Below are positions 16,388 through 25,271 of a stretch of DNA of 64,000 nt, piece by piece. Under the pieces are notes generated by a model. The model made no database searches and was not told the origin of the DNA. It worked only from the letters and a program-made list of their open reading frames with translations. A program made the translations under genes and the position numbers. The number at the start of each line of letters is the position of its first letter. Within the stretch, counting starts at the first letter, position 1. Origin of the DNA: JADCRZ01 sp031399065 (GTDB lineage Bacteria; Bacteroidota; Bacteroidia; Chitinophagales; Chitinophagaceae); contig JANNOM010000103.1 of assembly GCA_031399065.1 (NCBI GenBank), forward strand, positions 1 through 64,000. Reading direction: 5' to 3'.

Positions 16388-16464
16388 TTAAGGCGGTGGG
16401 GCAAAAACTTTTGCATATGCAACGTTATTCCCAACAGGTATGTCATTCCGCCAAACACTTCTTT

Positions 16465-16998
16465 ATGCGTAAACTTTACCCTGTTTTACTCATTTTCCTT
16501 TTTTCTTCCTGTATCAGGGACAATCAGCAAAATAGCAATGACCGGACAGACACGGAGGCCTTTGTGCCAATTTATGCCAGTCTCCTGGCGAATACGGACA
16601 CTATATCCCTTGAAGGGGTGCGATCCACGGTAAGAGCCGGTAAAATATATGCATACGCGAATTATATCTTTCAGAACGAAGAGAACGAGGGCATTCATAT
16701 TATAGATAACTCCAATACGGATCGGCCAAAAAAGATAGCTTTTCTCCGTATACCATTCAATACGGAAATTGCGGTAAAGGGAAACTATATTTATGCCAAT
16801 AACAACTCCAGCCTTATGGTGATAAATATGCAGGATCCTTTGCACCCAGCAATTGTAAGGACTGTAAAAGACGTATTTCCCGCCAGGTACCAGGAATACC
16901 CGCCCGAGCGGGGTGCGTTCGTTTGTCCCGATAGCTCGAAAGGGAAAATTGTATACTGGGAATTAAGAACGGTTAAAACAGCCAATTGCAGAAGATAA
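16465..16998 (+). CDS. LVIVD-repeat lipoprotein, short
   Basis: I choose the ATG at 16465 (177 aa) because it gives the lipoprotein signal MRKLYPVLLIFLFSSC; the frame extends to 16354 inside the M23 gene but that part lacks a signal. The mature protein carries LVIVD-type beta-propeller blades (VRAGKIYAYANYIF, GIHIIDNSNTDRPKKIAFL, VKGNYIYANNNSSLMVINM). Only about two to three blades are present, so it is short for a full propeller; it could be an N-terminal part or associate with the neighbouring protein at 17009. The C-terminus EYPPERGAFVCPDSSKG is a known extension of this family. Confidence 0.75.
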   Translation: MRKLYPVLLIFLFSSCIRDNQQNSNDRTDTEAFVPIYASLLANTDTISLEGVRSTVRAGKIYAYANYIFQNEENEGIHIIDNSNTDRPKKIAFLRIPFNTEIAVKGNYIYANNNSSLMVINMQDPLHPAIVRTVKDVFPARYQEYPPERGAFVCPDSSKGKIVYWELRTVKTANCRR

Positions 16999-17008
16999 AA
17001 GCTTTACC

Positions 17009-17752
17009 ATGAAAAAAATAATACACTTAATCGTTATCATCTGTTTATTATCAGGCGCTTCCTGCACCAAGGACAGCAATACCAGTTCCTTCAGTACGGC
17101 AGGCACCGGCGGCTCGCTCGCACGTTTCGCCATTGCGGGGAACTATCTTTACATCGTCGACAAAAGTGATCTGAAAATATTCAGCATAGCCGATGCCAGC
17201 AATCCCATATTAAAAAATACCACTTATGTCGGCTTCAATATAGAAACCATTTGTCCGTTTAAAGACAAGCTGTTTATCGGTTCTACCAGTGTGGTGCACA
17301 TTTTCTCCATCGATAACCCGGAACGTCCCGTGAAGCTTAGTACGGCCATTTCTCCCCAGGTACTGCGCCGCTGCGATCCCGTAGTGGCCAAAGATTCCGT
17401 TGCATACGCCACCCTTCGCACAAGTGGGGAATGCGGAGGTACGCAAAGTATTTTAGCCGTTTATAATATTAAAAACATCACACAGCCGGTTCAGGTGAAT
17501 ACCTACCCGGTTAACGAGCCTTACGGACTTGGGTATTCCGGATCGGCCCTTTATGTATGCGACAAAAGCAAATTGCTCGTATTCGACATCAGGAACGGTT
17601 ACAATCCCGTGCTGGTGAAATCGGCCAGTGATGGTGTTTACATAGACGTTATTCCTTATAATAATGTGCTGATTTGCTGGGTAAGTGACGGAATGATTCT
17701 TTACAATATAACGAACCGGCTCGATCCTAAACTGATTACTAAAATTAATTGA
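17009..17752 (+). CDS. LVIVD-repeat lipoprotein
   Basis: A 247-aa lipoprotein (signal ending SGASCTKDSN). The mature region is built of LVIVD-like blades: FAIAGNYLYIVDKSDLKIFS, KDKLFIGSTSVVHIFSID, VAKDSVAYATLRTSG, ALYVCDKSKLLVFDI and NVLICWVSDGMILYNI. This forms a small beta-propeller used for binding, usually at the cell surface. CGGT in the third blade and another Cys may pair. It starts 10 nt after the 16465 gene and overlaps the next gene by one base, so the three form a tight unit. Ligand unknown. Confidence 0.8.
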   Translation: MKKIIHLIVIICLLSGASCTKDSNTSSFSTAGTGGSLARFAIAGNYLYIVDKSDLKIFSIADASNPILKNTTYVGFNIETICPFKDKLFIGSTSVVHIFSIDNPERPVKLSTAISPQVLRRCDPVVAKDSVAYATLRTSGECGGTQSILAVYNIKNITQPVQVNTYPVNEPYGLGYSGSALYVCDKSKLLVFDIRNGYNPVLVKSASDGVYIDVIPYNNVLICWVSDGMILYNITNRLDPKLITKIN

Positions 17753-18405
17753 TGCAAAAGGCACTGTTCATTATTTTTTTTAGTATCCCGGCATTTTTAC
17801 ATGCGCAGAAGTCATCCTCTAAAAAAACGCGGCCGGGCATAGTTAGCATCAGATTGAACCCTTCCGGAATAATCAATCTCCTGGACTTTAACCTGTCGGG
17901 CGGCGTTGAATACCACCTGACCAAAGACTGGTCACTGGGAATGGACGCTGGATGGATTTTTGGTTCGATCTATTTTTCCTCTACCTTACAAGCAAATGGC
18001 AGGATACTTCGCCCTTCCATAAGGAGATATTGGAAGAAAGATCAATCGTTGTATACCGAGGCCATCCTGCATTACAAGAAAGTGATTTATACCCGGGAAG
18101 GTTGGGTTGAAAGAAAAGCCTCCAATGGATTGCCTGCTTATGAGGAATTTACAATATACGACGTAACAAAACGGGTAATAGGCCCGCAAATAAATGTGGG
18201 CGGTAAATCTATCATAACGTACAATAAAAAGTTATGGGTAGAATATTTTCTGGGCTTCGGAGTACGCAGAAAGACCACCAGCTCGAATGAAACATTGGGC
18301 ACACGTGACTCGGACCAGTTCTTTTCCCTAAGAAAATCTATAAATAAAACGGCCCGCCGGATTCCTGCGCTACCTGCCGGAGTGCGGCTGATCTATACTT
18401 TTTAA
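17752..18405 (+). CDS. Predicted outer-membrane beta-barrel protein
   Basis: A 217-aa exported protein. The ATG at 17752 overlaps the previous stop (TGATG), indicating translational coupling. The signal peptide (ALFIIFFSIPAFLHAQ) is followed by amphipathic strands (VSIRLNPSGIINLLDFNLSGG, DWSLGMDAGWIFGSIYF) and ends in RLIYTF with a terminal aromatic residue. This is consistent with a DUF3575-like small barrel. Coupling to the LVIVD lipoprotein suggests a surface-exposed complex. It ends the exported-protein cluster and is followed by a strong terminator. Confidence 0.72.
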   Translation: MQKALFIIFFSIPAFLHAQKSSSKKTRPGIVSIRLNPSGIINLLDFNLSGGVEYHLTKDWSLGMDAGWIFGSIYFSSTLQANGRILRPSIRRYWKKDQSLYTEAILHYKKVIYTREGWVERKASNGLPAYEEFTIYDVTKRVIGPQINVGGKSIITYNKKLWVEYFLGFGVRRKTTSSNETLGTRDSDQFFSLRKSINKTARRIPALPAGVRLIYTF

Positions 18406-18493
18406 AGCCAGAAAGGCGTCGATTTTAGGGTGTCGGCGGATGCATGGTAATACGCTAACTTTGAATACTGGTACTCCCCATCGCTAAATAACC

Positions 18494-18531
18494 AAAGAGG
18501 CTGTTTCGTTACAGAAACAGCCTCTTTTTTT
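18494..18531 (+). terminator. Rho-independent terminator
   Basis: A 14-bp perfect stem (AAAGAGGCTGTTTC, loop GTTACA, GAAACAGCCTCTTT) is followed by a T-run. It lies 89 nt beyond the stop of the 17752 gene and marks the end of the exported-protein cluster. Confidence 0.92.
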
Positions 18532-18565
18532 GGCATCAAACCAGCTTCTATAGGAGTACAGCAAA

Positions 18566-18928
18566 ATGCAGTTTAATTTTTCTATCTTAGCGGTAAATTA
18601 TAACAGTGTGTATTTCCTCATCCTTTTATACCTGATCGTTATGCCGCACCAGGATTACCGTCAACTCATACTTTATGCACCGGCTCCCATCGATGCAACA
18701 CTCAAGCAGCAGCAGAAAATTTTGGCTACGGACTCTGCCGGATTAAAGGACCGTGACATTATCGTATCTGTAAGAACCGGGCGATCTCATAAAACATTTT
18801 CCGTTCACCTGATAGGAAAAGACGGGGGAGAAAAATATACTTCCGATAAACCCGTTACTCTTCAAAAGTTATATTTCATCATCGATGCAATGCCTATGCG
18901 AAAAGACGAAATGAAGCAGAAGGAATAA
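18566..18928 (+). CDS. DUF4174-domain protein
   Basis: The protein has the DUF4174 pattern: YRQLILYAPAPIDATLKQQQ near the start of the domain, LKDRDIIV in the middle and IGKDGGEKYTS at the end, a thioredoxin-like fold family of unknown function. The ATG at 18566 gives 120 aa, but a GTG at 18608 starts a neater signal peptide (VYFLILLYLIVMPHQD). A TATCTTAG box at 18583-18590, similar to the -7 promoter element, would also favour the later start. It stands alone between a terminator and a convergent lipoprotein gene. Confidence 0.72.
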   Translation: MQFNFSILAVNYNSVYFLILLYLIVMPHQDYRQLILYAPAPIDATLKQQQKILATDSAGLKDRDIIVSVRTGRSHKTFSVHLIGKDGGEKYTSDKPVTLQKLYFIIDAMPMRKDEMKQKE

Positions 18929-18954
18929 TTATATTCTACTTTCAATGATCGTTC

Positions 18955-19815
18955 TCACAAAGGAGGAGCGGGAGCAATATCTTTAAATAATATCGGCCAC
19001 ACACCGGGGGATGGAAAACTGATTCCCTTGTTAGAGCCGCGCACACCAGCATCCTGACCGAAATAATATAGGGGCCAGCCTTTGTAGGTGAGCTGCTTGC
19101 GGCCAGCGACGTCTATGGCAACAAACGCCGTTTTATCGAGTGTAGATGGTACGGATACTTTATCTGTTTCATAAATGGGCCATACACTGTTGTTGGTAAA
19201 GTCTGGTCTGGTAAAATTGTTTTTAAGATTCCTGTCATTTCTAAAAGCGTATAGCGTTAGCCCTTTTCCATCAGTAAAATAAATCGTCCTACCTTCCCCT
19301 TCTGTATAATCCGACTTATAGTTTTTACCGTTCTGTCCTAATAGCTGGGCATTGGAAAACATAATCGAGTAATCAGGTTTGGCAATAAACCATACATTAC
19401 CGACACCTTCTCCGGACGTAGATGCGGGAGCTTCCGGCGTATTGACACCATTTACTACCGGGGAGTAGGTATAAAGCGGCCAGGATTTGTAAGCAGCCTG
19501 CTTCCTGCCAGAACCCGTGGCAATGAAGGTAAAATCGGATATACTCAGTCCGCTACCCAACTGGTCTGCCGTTATAGTGTCTAGGAATAATGCGGGCCAT
19601 AGGGATTGGCATCCACCCGTACAGGTATTTCGGCCTGCTGCATCGTTTGCAAAAAAATACAGCGTACGACCGCTTTTATCTGTTAGGTAGCTCCCCAACG
19701 TTGCACTTGTACTAAGGCTTATCTCTTTCGCAGGAGCATCATCATCTTTGCTGCATCCGGCAATAAACATTCCGGCTATTGCTATGCAATAGCGTAAACA
19801 AAATAGATACTTCAT
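18955..19815 (-). CDS. COG4315-type lipoprotein with secreted-repeat domains
   Basis: A 286-aa lipoprotein. The lipobox is MFIAGCSKDDD; the lysine and acidic residues after the cysteine resemble the Bacteroidota surface-export signal, so it is probably surface-exposed. Several copies of the PF03640 repeat are present, with the Y-x-aromatic pattern: LTDKSGRTLYFFAND, YFTDGKGLTLYAFRND, and two RKQxxYKxWPLYxY elements, plus a CTGGCQSLWP box. Related proteins of this family are found with redox or metal centres in other bacteria, but the function is unknown. Monocistronic by position. Confidence 0.82.
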   Translation of the reverse strand: MKYLFCLRYCIAIAGMFIAGCSKDDDAPAKEISLSTSATLGSYLTDKSGRTLYFFANDAAGRNTCTGGCQSLWPALFLDTITADQLGSGLSISDFTFIATGSGRKQAAYKSWPLYTYSPVVNGVNTPEAPASTSGEGVGNVWFIAKPDYSIMFSNAQLLGQNGKNYKSDYTEGEGRTIYFTDGKGLTLYAFRNDRNLKNNFTRPDFTNNSVWPIYETDKVSVPSTLDKTAFVAIDVAGRKQLTYKGWPLYYFGQDAGVRGSNKGISFPSPGVWPILFKDIAPAPPL

Positions 19816-19931
19816 TATAGTTAAATTAGTTGAATAAAAATACCGGTACCCGGAATAACGGCTAAATGATTATTCGGAGTAAACACTCCTTCGGTTGCTT
19901 TATTACAAAAATATTTATCCGGAAGATAGGG

Positions 19932-21341
19932 TTACCAGGAACGGGACTCGAACGCTTTAAATTTTTTCTGAAGATCTGCTTCTAAACGCTTGAGCAAAGC
20001 CGGCTCTTCGATAAAAGAAAAGCGGATGCTGTTAAATACGAGTTGTTTAATATCCTGGTAAGTAAAATCAGGGTACCGGTAAGCCAGCAATACATATTGA
20101 TGAATGAGATTAGTTCTTAACACCCCTGCATCATCCGTAGCGATGACTATAGGCACCCTGGCGTTTTTATAAAGAAGCAGCGGGTGGTCGTCGTTCTTCA
20201 CTTTCAAAATAAATTCATTGCTGTACAGATTTATTTCAATGGGTATTTTATGATCCCGCATATAGGCAAGCAACACAGTGCTTTCTTTTTCGTAGGCAAG
20301 GTCTACCCCATGACCTATTCTGCCGGCACCGGCTTCTCTTACTGCTTCATTGATATGCCAGGAAAGTTCTTCCGGCTTTACCAGTCCCAGTGCCAGTTCA
20401 CCTGCATGCATGGCATATTTCACCTTAGGATATTTGCCATGGCAAAACCTGAACATCTGCATGTGCAGCCAGTAATCTTTCATAGAAACCTTATTATCTT
20501 CTGCACCCACTATATTAACGCCTACTATCAGCGAACTGCTGTTGGCAGATTCGAAAGCGGCTACTAAGTCTTTAAATATCCGTACCGGATTGTCGATCAG
20601 GCGAAGTACATAGTTCTGGTAGCGCAATACAAAGGTGGAATCATCTATCCGTAAGCGATCATGTCGATCCTTAAGTTCTTTATTAAAAGAAACAGCGCAT
20701 CCCGCTATATCCTGCCGAATGATTTCACCGTAGACGGAATCAAGCACTTTTGCTACACCCTGGTAGTCCCGTCTTACCTGCAGGCTGCGTAAACCGTAAT
20801 TGTACTTTTCCGCACCGGATATATCCACATCGCACGGTACACCTGTGAACATTGTTTCTATATAAGATATATTTTCCACTATGGCCCTTGCCTTTATCTC
20901 CAGCAAGCCTTCGTTATACGTATGCTTACTGGCAATATCGAAAGCCGGGAAAGAACCGAAGAATAGTTTATCAGATGGCTGACTTATACCATTATAGTCT
21001 TTCACAGACCATTTTTCCAGCAGCTTCTGTTCGTAAAATGATATGCCCGGATTATTTAGCTTCGATATCTTCACATAATCCGTATCACCCTGCGGAACGT
21101 CTTTTATATCGTATGTTTTTTTATTAATATACCAATCGTTTTCAATCGCGTAGTTAATGTAGGTTTCTGCGTATATAGAACCACTGAAATGATGATGCAG
21201 ATCACCGCCCTTCGGCATCTGGCTGAAAAAGGCAGTCAGCTTTACTTTACTCTTACGGATGCTTTCAAAATAGCGTTCTATATCCTGTGAAGAGGCAAGC
21301 AGGGGAAGGCAACTAAAGAGAAGGATTGATAATTTTTTCAT
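19932..21341 (-). CDS. Exported adenosine deaminase-family protein
   Basis: Zinc hydrolase that converts adenosine to inosine. The 469-aa protein has a signal peptide (LFSCLPLLASSQ) and so acts in the periplasm or outside, like the ADGF/CECR1 group rather than the cytosolic Add. Motifs in order: MPKGGDLHHHFSGS (metal histidines), a long family-typical insertion, YAMHAGELALG (catalytic Glu in HAGE), RIGHGVDLA, and IVIATDDAGV (the metal and catalytic aspartates). Divergent and 149 nt away is a concentrative nucleoside transporter, which suggests the pair scavenges extracellular purine nucleosides. Upstream, a TATCTTAG sequence near 21365 resembles the -7 promoter box. Confidence 0.88.
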   Translation of the reverse strand: MKKLSILLFSCLPLLASSQDIERYFESIRKSKVKLTAFFSQMPKGGDLHHHFSGSIYAETYINYAIENDWYINKKTYDIKDVPQGDTDYVKISKLNNPGISFYEQKLLEKWSVKDYNGISQPSDKLFFGSFPAFDIASKHTYNEGLLEIKARAIVENISYIETMFTGVPCDVDISGAEKYNYGLRSLQVRRDYQGVAKVLDSVYGEIIRQDIAGCAVSFNKELKDRHDRLRIDDSTFVLRYQNYVLRLIDNPVRIFKDLVAAFESANSSSLIVGVNIVGAEDNKVSMKDYWLHMQMFRFCHGKYPKVKYAMHAGELALGLVKPEELSWHINEAVREAGAGRIGHGVDLAYEKESTVLLAYMRDHKIPIEINLYSNEFILKVKNDDHPLLLYKNARVPIVIATDDAGVLRTNLIHQYVLLAYRYPDFTYQDIKQLVFNSIRFSFIEEPALLKRLEADLQKKFKAFESRSW

Positions 21342-21490
21342 ACATGATCTGTATTTTACTAAGATAGCGATCTTAAATAACGGTTCATTATTTCCGGTTC
21401 TCTTTTCATTGATTTTTTTTAAAGAGGAAAAGTTCCGATCTTCAGCCGACCATACTAATCCGGGGAAAGTAACCAGATAACAGCTTAAAT

Positions 21491-22741
21491 ATGTATAGAT
21501 TCCAGGGCCTGATAGGCATCGGTATCATCTTAGGCATCGCCTTTCTTTGTTCGAACAACCGTAAAAGGATCAATGCCCGGCTGGTGATAAGCGGCATCGC
21601 GCTACAGGTGCTTATTGCGGTACTGGTACTTAAGATAGAGCAGGTGTCGCGGTTCTTTCAATGGATAGGCATGCAGGTAGCCCACCTCGAAAAATTTGCC
21701 AAGGAGGGTGCCAGTTTTGTATGGGGAGATATCTTTGTTTCCAAACCGGGTGGCACCGGCTCCGCTCCCTTTCGAACCGATGGTGCTTTTATATTCGCTT
21801 TCAGCATTACAGCTACGCTTATCCTGATCTGCGTGCTGGTAGCCATCACCTATCATTTCGGCATCATGCAACGTATCATTTCGGGTATGGCAAAAGCCAT
21901 GAAAGTACTGATGCGCGTGAGTGGCGCAGAATCGCTTAGCAATATAGCCAGTGCCTTTGTTGGGCAGGTGGAAGCCCAGGTAATGATAAGACCTTACCTG
22001 GCACGTATGACGATGAGCGAACTGCTGGCTTCCATGAGCGGAAGCCTGGCCTGCATTTCAGGCAGCATACTGGTGGTTTATATCAACTTTGGCGCAAAGG
22101 CGGAATACCTGCTCACCGCCAGCCTCATGGCTGCCCCCGCCGCTCTGGTGATCTCCAAGATAGTGTGGCCGGAAACAGAACCCAGTCAGACCATGGGAAC
22201 CGTAAAACTCGAAGTAAAAAGTCCTTATAAAAACCTGATAGATGCCATCACGGGAGGGGCTTCGGACGGGATGAAGATATCCGTAAATATCATCGCCATG
22301 CTGATTGCCTTCATCGCGTTGATAGCGATGATCAACTTCCTGCTGCTGAAAACGGGTGTATGGATGCAACTGGATATTCCATTATCCCTCGATTGGCTTT
22401 TTGGAAAATTATTCTATCCCATGTCCTGGGCACTGGGTGTTCCCGACCAGGATATAGGATCCGTAGCTACGCTGATGGGACAGAAGCTCACCATCAACGA
22501 ATTCATCGCATTTAAAAATATGACAAGCCCCGGTATGCAGCTTACCGATAAGGGGCTTATCATTGTCAGTTTCGCGATCTGCGGTTTTGCCAATTTCAGT
22601 TCTATCGGTATGCTGGTAGGAGGTATCAGTCAGATAGCGCCGGAACGCAGAGGCGACCTCGCCAGGTTATCCCTCAGGGCATTGCTTTGCGGTACGTTGG
22701 CTTCTTACCTGTCGGCTGCCATTGCGGGCATACTATTATAG
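21491..22741 (+). CDS. nupC: Concentrative nucleoside transporter, NupC/CNT family
   Basis: Inner-membrane symporter importing nucleosides with H+ or Na+. The 416-aa protein has about ten hydrophobic segments and the CNT signature blocks: an N-terminal domain (ALQVLIAVLVLKIEQVSR), the central VSGAESLSNIASAFVGQVEAQ, a gate region SGSLACISGSILVVY and the C-terminal GFANFSSIGMLVGGISQIAPERR. Length is normal. It is divergent from the exported adenosine deaminase, and its last six bases overlap the convergent acetyltransferase gene. Substrate range (purine versus pyrimidine) cannot be judged reliably by eye. Confidence 0.93.
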   Translation: MYRFQGLIGIGIILGIAFLCSNNRKRINARLVISGIALQVLIAVLVLKIEQVSRFFQWIGMQVAHLEKFAKEGASFVWGDIFVSKPGGTGSAPFRTDGAFIFAFSITATLILICVLVAITYHFGIMQRIISGMAKAMKVLMRVSGAESLSNIASAFVGQVEAQVMIRPYLARMTMSELLASMSGSLACISGSILVVYINFGAKAEYLLTASLMAAPAALVISKIVWPETEPSQTMGTVKLEVKSPYKNLIDAITGGASDGMKISVNIIAMLIAFIALIAMINFLLLKTGVWMQLDIPLSLDWLFGKLFYPMSWALGVPDQDIGSVATLMGQKLTINEFIAFKNMTSPGMQLTDKGLIIVSFAICGFANFSSIGMLVGGISQIAPERRGDLARLSLRALLCGTLASYLSAAIAGILL

Positions 22742-23269
22742 AATCAGTTTTTTCTCCAGTACGGCGAACTCCAGTTCCTGCCTGGGTATTCCCCAGCGGC
22801 TGTCAGGCACTTCAAACGGTTTACGCTCTCCCGTAAGCTGATACCCGTGGCGCACATACCAGCTTATCAGCTCGCTGCGGGAAGAAATAACAGTCATATA
22901 TATGATGGTACAGCCATTATTTATGGCGAATGCTTCGGCAGCCTGCAACAGTTGCTTGCCTATTCCCTTCCCCTGGGTAAAGGGCTTTACTGACAGCATT
23001 CCGAGATACAGTTTATTTCCTGTTTTCTTTAGCTCCACGCATCCTGTTATAATACCATTATCAAGATACTTCAATACGGTAGTCCCCGGAGTCGCGATCA
23101 GCTCCTGCATGGCGGCCAGATCTATGCGCGTACCATCCAGCAGGTCCGCTTCGGTAGTCCAGCCTTGCCGGGACTCTTCGCCGCGGTAAGCGGCATTTAC
23201 CAGCAGGGTAAGCGCGGGGGCATCTTCTGCTACGGCGGGTGATATAATGTATGTCTCCCTACTTGTCAT
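22736..23269 (-). CDS. GNAT-family N-acetyltransferase
   Basis: Acetyl-CoA-dependent transferase of 177 aa with the standard order: an N-terminal beta-alpha unit (DAPALTLLVNAAYRGEE), motif A LSVKPFTQGKGIGKQLLQAAE for acetyl-CoA binding, and a C-terminal SWYVRHGYQLTGERKPFEV. The substrate is unknown. Its start codon lies four bases after a perfect TAATTTTG promoter box, suggesting a leaderless transcript. The 3' end overlaps nupC by six bases on the opposite strand. Confidence 0.88.
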   Translation of the reverse strand: MTSRETYIISPAVAEDAPALTLLVNAAYRGEESRQGWTTEADLLDGTRIDLAAMQELIATPGTTVLKYLDNGIITGCVELKKTGNKLYLGMLSVKPFTQGKGIGKQLLQAAEAFAINNGCTIIYMTVISSRSELISWYVRHGYQLTGERKPFEVPDSRWGIPRQELEFAVLEKKLIL

Positions 23270-23273
23270 CGTT

Positions 23274-23281
23274 CAAAATTA
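23274..23281 (-). promoter_or_regulatory. Candidate -7 box (TAATTTTG) of the GNAT gene
   Basis: Perfect TAnnTTTG match on the minus strand, with only AACG between it and the ATG. Transcription would start at or next to the start codon. Confidence 0.55.
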
Positions 23282-23455
23282 CGAAAGAGGATAGTTAAGA
23301 AAACATTTTACAAAGCATTTGGGAAATCAATTTAGCGTTTCCATTCTAAGGTTGATGCGTTTCTCCTTTTTAAAATATTCGGAAACCAGTATGAAGCCGG
23401 GTTTGGATGGTAAAACGCGCATAGAGCGCACGTATTTAAAAGTACCAGCAACTTC

Positions 23456-23689
23456 TTATTGAATATGGTATTCATCCGGCAGCAATTCGGCCTGATGGCC
23501 CTTGTCCTCCAAGAGCCGTATAAGCAGGTGAACCTCTACCAGCCCTGTTTCCGATTTTATCCGGAGAATATGGTCGCAATCCTGCAAATCGAAATTTGCC
23601 CGGTAGCCGGGGAAGGCCCGGTGTATCAAATGAACCAGCATACCGGCCTTGCTTCTGTCCGTAACGTCGGTTTTAAAAACTTCTATCAT
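23456..23689 (-). CDS. Conserved small protein of unknown function
   Basis: A 77-aa cytoplasmic protein with the pattern of a small Bacteroidota family: MIEVFKTDVTDRSKAGMLVH, then ANFDLQDCDHILRIKSETG and a C-terminal ELLPDEYHIQ. The beta-alpha-beta-beta-alpha-like layout and the opening EVFKTDV resemble ferredoxin-like (HMA-like) folds but no CxxC metal motif is present; the single cysteine is in QDCDH. The frame stays open for 42 codons beyond its TAA stop (see the findings). Function unknown. Confidence 0.65.
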   Translation of the reverse strand: MIEVFKTDVTDRSKAGMLVHLIHRAFPGYRANFDLQDCDHILRIKSETGLVEVHLLIRLLEDKGHQAELLPDEYHIQ

Positions 23690-23852
23690 TACCCGCTATT
23701 TTACCCTGCAAACTTATTCATATTATTTATTCCGCGCAGGGGTAAACGCGGCAATTAAGGGGGGTAAATAAGACAGGGAGAATAAATGCGTTTGCCCAAC
23801 GGCTAATTCTTTATTTTTACCGCGTTTAATAATACCTGAAATACAAAGATGT

Positions 23853-24527
23853 ATGGATGTAAAAATGGAAGAAAGCTGGAAAGAGGCACTCAAAGGAGAG
23901 TTTGGTAAAACCTATTTTCAGCAGATCGTCACTTTTATTAAAACGGAAAAGATGGCGGGAAAAACGATCTATCCACCCGGGCGGCTTATATTTAACGCCT
24001 TTGATGCAGCTCCTTTCGATAAAGTAAAAGTGGTATTACTCGGGCAGGATCCCTACCATGGGCCATCGCAGGCACACGGCCTTAGTTTCTCCGTACAGCA
24101 GGGCATTGCTCCCCCGCCCTCCCTGATCAACATTTTTAAAGAACTGCACCAGGATATAGGGGTGCCAATACCTGTACACGGCGATCTTACGCACTGGGCC
24201 AGGCAGGGAGTGCTTTTATTGAACGCCTCACTGACCGTAAGGGCCGGCGAGCCAATGAGCCATGCAAAGATCGGATGGGCAGAGTTTACGGATACGGTGA
24301 TACGGAAAGTATCCGATAAAAAAGAAAACGTCGTGTTCCTGTTATGGGGGAAATTTGCGCAGGAAAAACAAGTGCTGATCGATGAAACCAGGCACCAGGT
24401 GCTCAAAGCGGCGCACCCCTCCCCTTTTTCGGCCAACAATGGCTTCTTTGGATGCAGGCATTTTTCCAAAACAAATGCTTATCTCACCGGTAAGGGTATC
24501 GATCCTATTGACTGGAAATTATCATAA
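23853..24527 (+). CDS. ung: Uracil-DNA glycosylase, family 1
   Basis: Removes uracil from DNA to start base-excision repair. The 224-aa length is normal. Motif A is VVLLGQDPYHGPSQAHGLSF with catalytic D66, and the leucine-loop motif is HPSPFSANNGFFGCRHF, where the usual HPSPLS has Phe in place of Leu. NVVFLLWGKFAQEK is the expected pre-motif. The start ATG fits the family's N-terminus. A TTTG...TATTTTTA arrangement at 23791-23819 is a possible promoter. It probably cotranscribes with plsC, which begins four bases after its stop. Confidence 0.95.
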   Translation: MDVKMEESWKEALKGEFGKTYFQQIVTFIKTEKMAGKTIYPPGRLIFNAFDAAPFDKVKVVLLGQDPYHGPSQAHGLSFSVQQGIAPPPSLINIFKELHQDIGVPIPVHGDLTHWARQGVLLLNASLTVRAGEPMSHAKIGWAEFTDTVIRKVSDKKENVVFLLWGKFAQEKQVLIDETRHQVLKAAHPSPFSANNGFFGCRHFSKTNAYLTGKGIDPIDWKLS

Positions 24528-24530
24528 CTT

Positions 24531-25271
24531 ATGAAATTACTGAAAGAAGCGGCAGGAAGAATATTTGCATTATGGGCACTCATATGGTTCATCATTACGA
24601 TGTTCCTTTTCCTGGTTCCCTATTTTATCGTATCTCTTTTCCCCGAGCCGTTACGCACTCACCGGTTTGTGGCAGTAAGCCGGGTTTGGATGAAACTGTT
24701 TCTTACCGGCATCGGCTGTCCTTTAACGGTATACGGTAAAGAGCATTTTAAAAAAGGGGAAAATTACATCGTACTGTTCAATCATAATTCTTTTATGGAC
24801 GTCCCGGTTTCGTCTCCCCATGTGCCCGGTGGCAATAAAACGATCGCCAAGGTAGAAATATCAAAGGTTCCCGTATTCGGGATTTTGTATAAGATGGGGA
24901 GCGTACTCGTGGATCGTAACAGCGAGGCCAGCCGGAGGGAAAGTATCGTTAAAATGAAAGAAGTACTGGCCAGTGGTCTGCATATGAGCATCTATCCGGA
25001 AGGTACGCGCAACAGGACGAACGAGCCGGTTAAGCCTTTTCATAACGGGGCTTTTCGGCTGGCACTGGAAACAGGTAAATCCATTATACCCGCAATCATA
25101 TTTCATACCCGCGGGGTGCTGCCCGCCGGCAAAGCCTTTTACCTGATGCCGCACCGGCTGGAGATGCATTTCCTGGCACCCGTTGCAGTAACGGACAACG
25201 ATACGCCGGAAAGCCTTAAAATAAAAGTGTTCGATATTATGAAGGCCCGCTATCTTAAAGGGTGCTATTGA
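24531..25271 (+). CDS. plsC: 1-acyl-sn-glycerol-3-phosphate acyltransferase
   Basis: Makes phosphatidic acid from lysophosphatidic acid at the inner membrane. The 246-aa protein has an N-terminal membrane segment (FALWALIWFIITMFLFLVPY), the catalytic HX4D motif NHNSFMD (H85, D90), a substrate motif VDRNSEASRRES and YPEGTRNRTNEPVKPF. Its 3' end overlaps the convergent lptD gene by 17 bases. Acyl-donor preference is not deducible. Confidence 0.92.
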   Translation: MKLLKEAAGRIFALWALIWFIITMFLFLVPYFIVSLFPEPLRTHRFVAVSRVWMKLFLTGIGCPLTVYGKEHFKKGENYIVLFNHNSFMDVPVSSPHVPGGNKTIAKVEISKVPVFGILYKMGSVLVDRNSEASRRESIVKMKEVLASGLHMSIYPEGTRNRTNEPVKPFHNGAFRLALETGKSIIPAIIFHTRGVLPAGKAFYLMPHRLEMHFLAPVAVTDNDTPESLKIKVFDIMKARYLKGCY

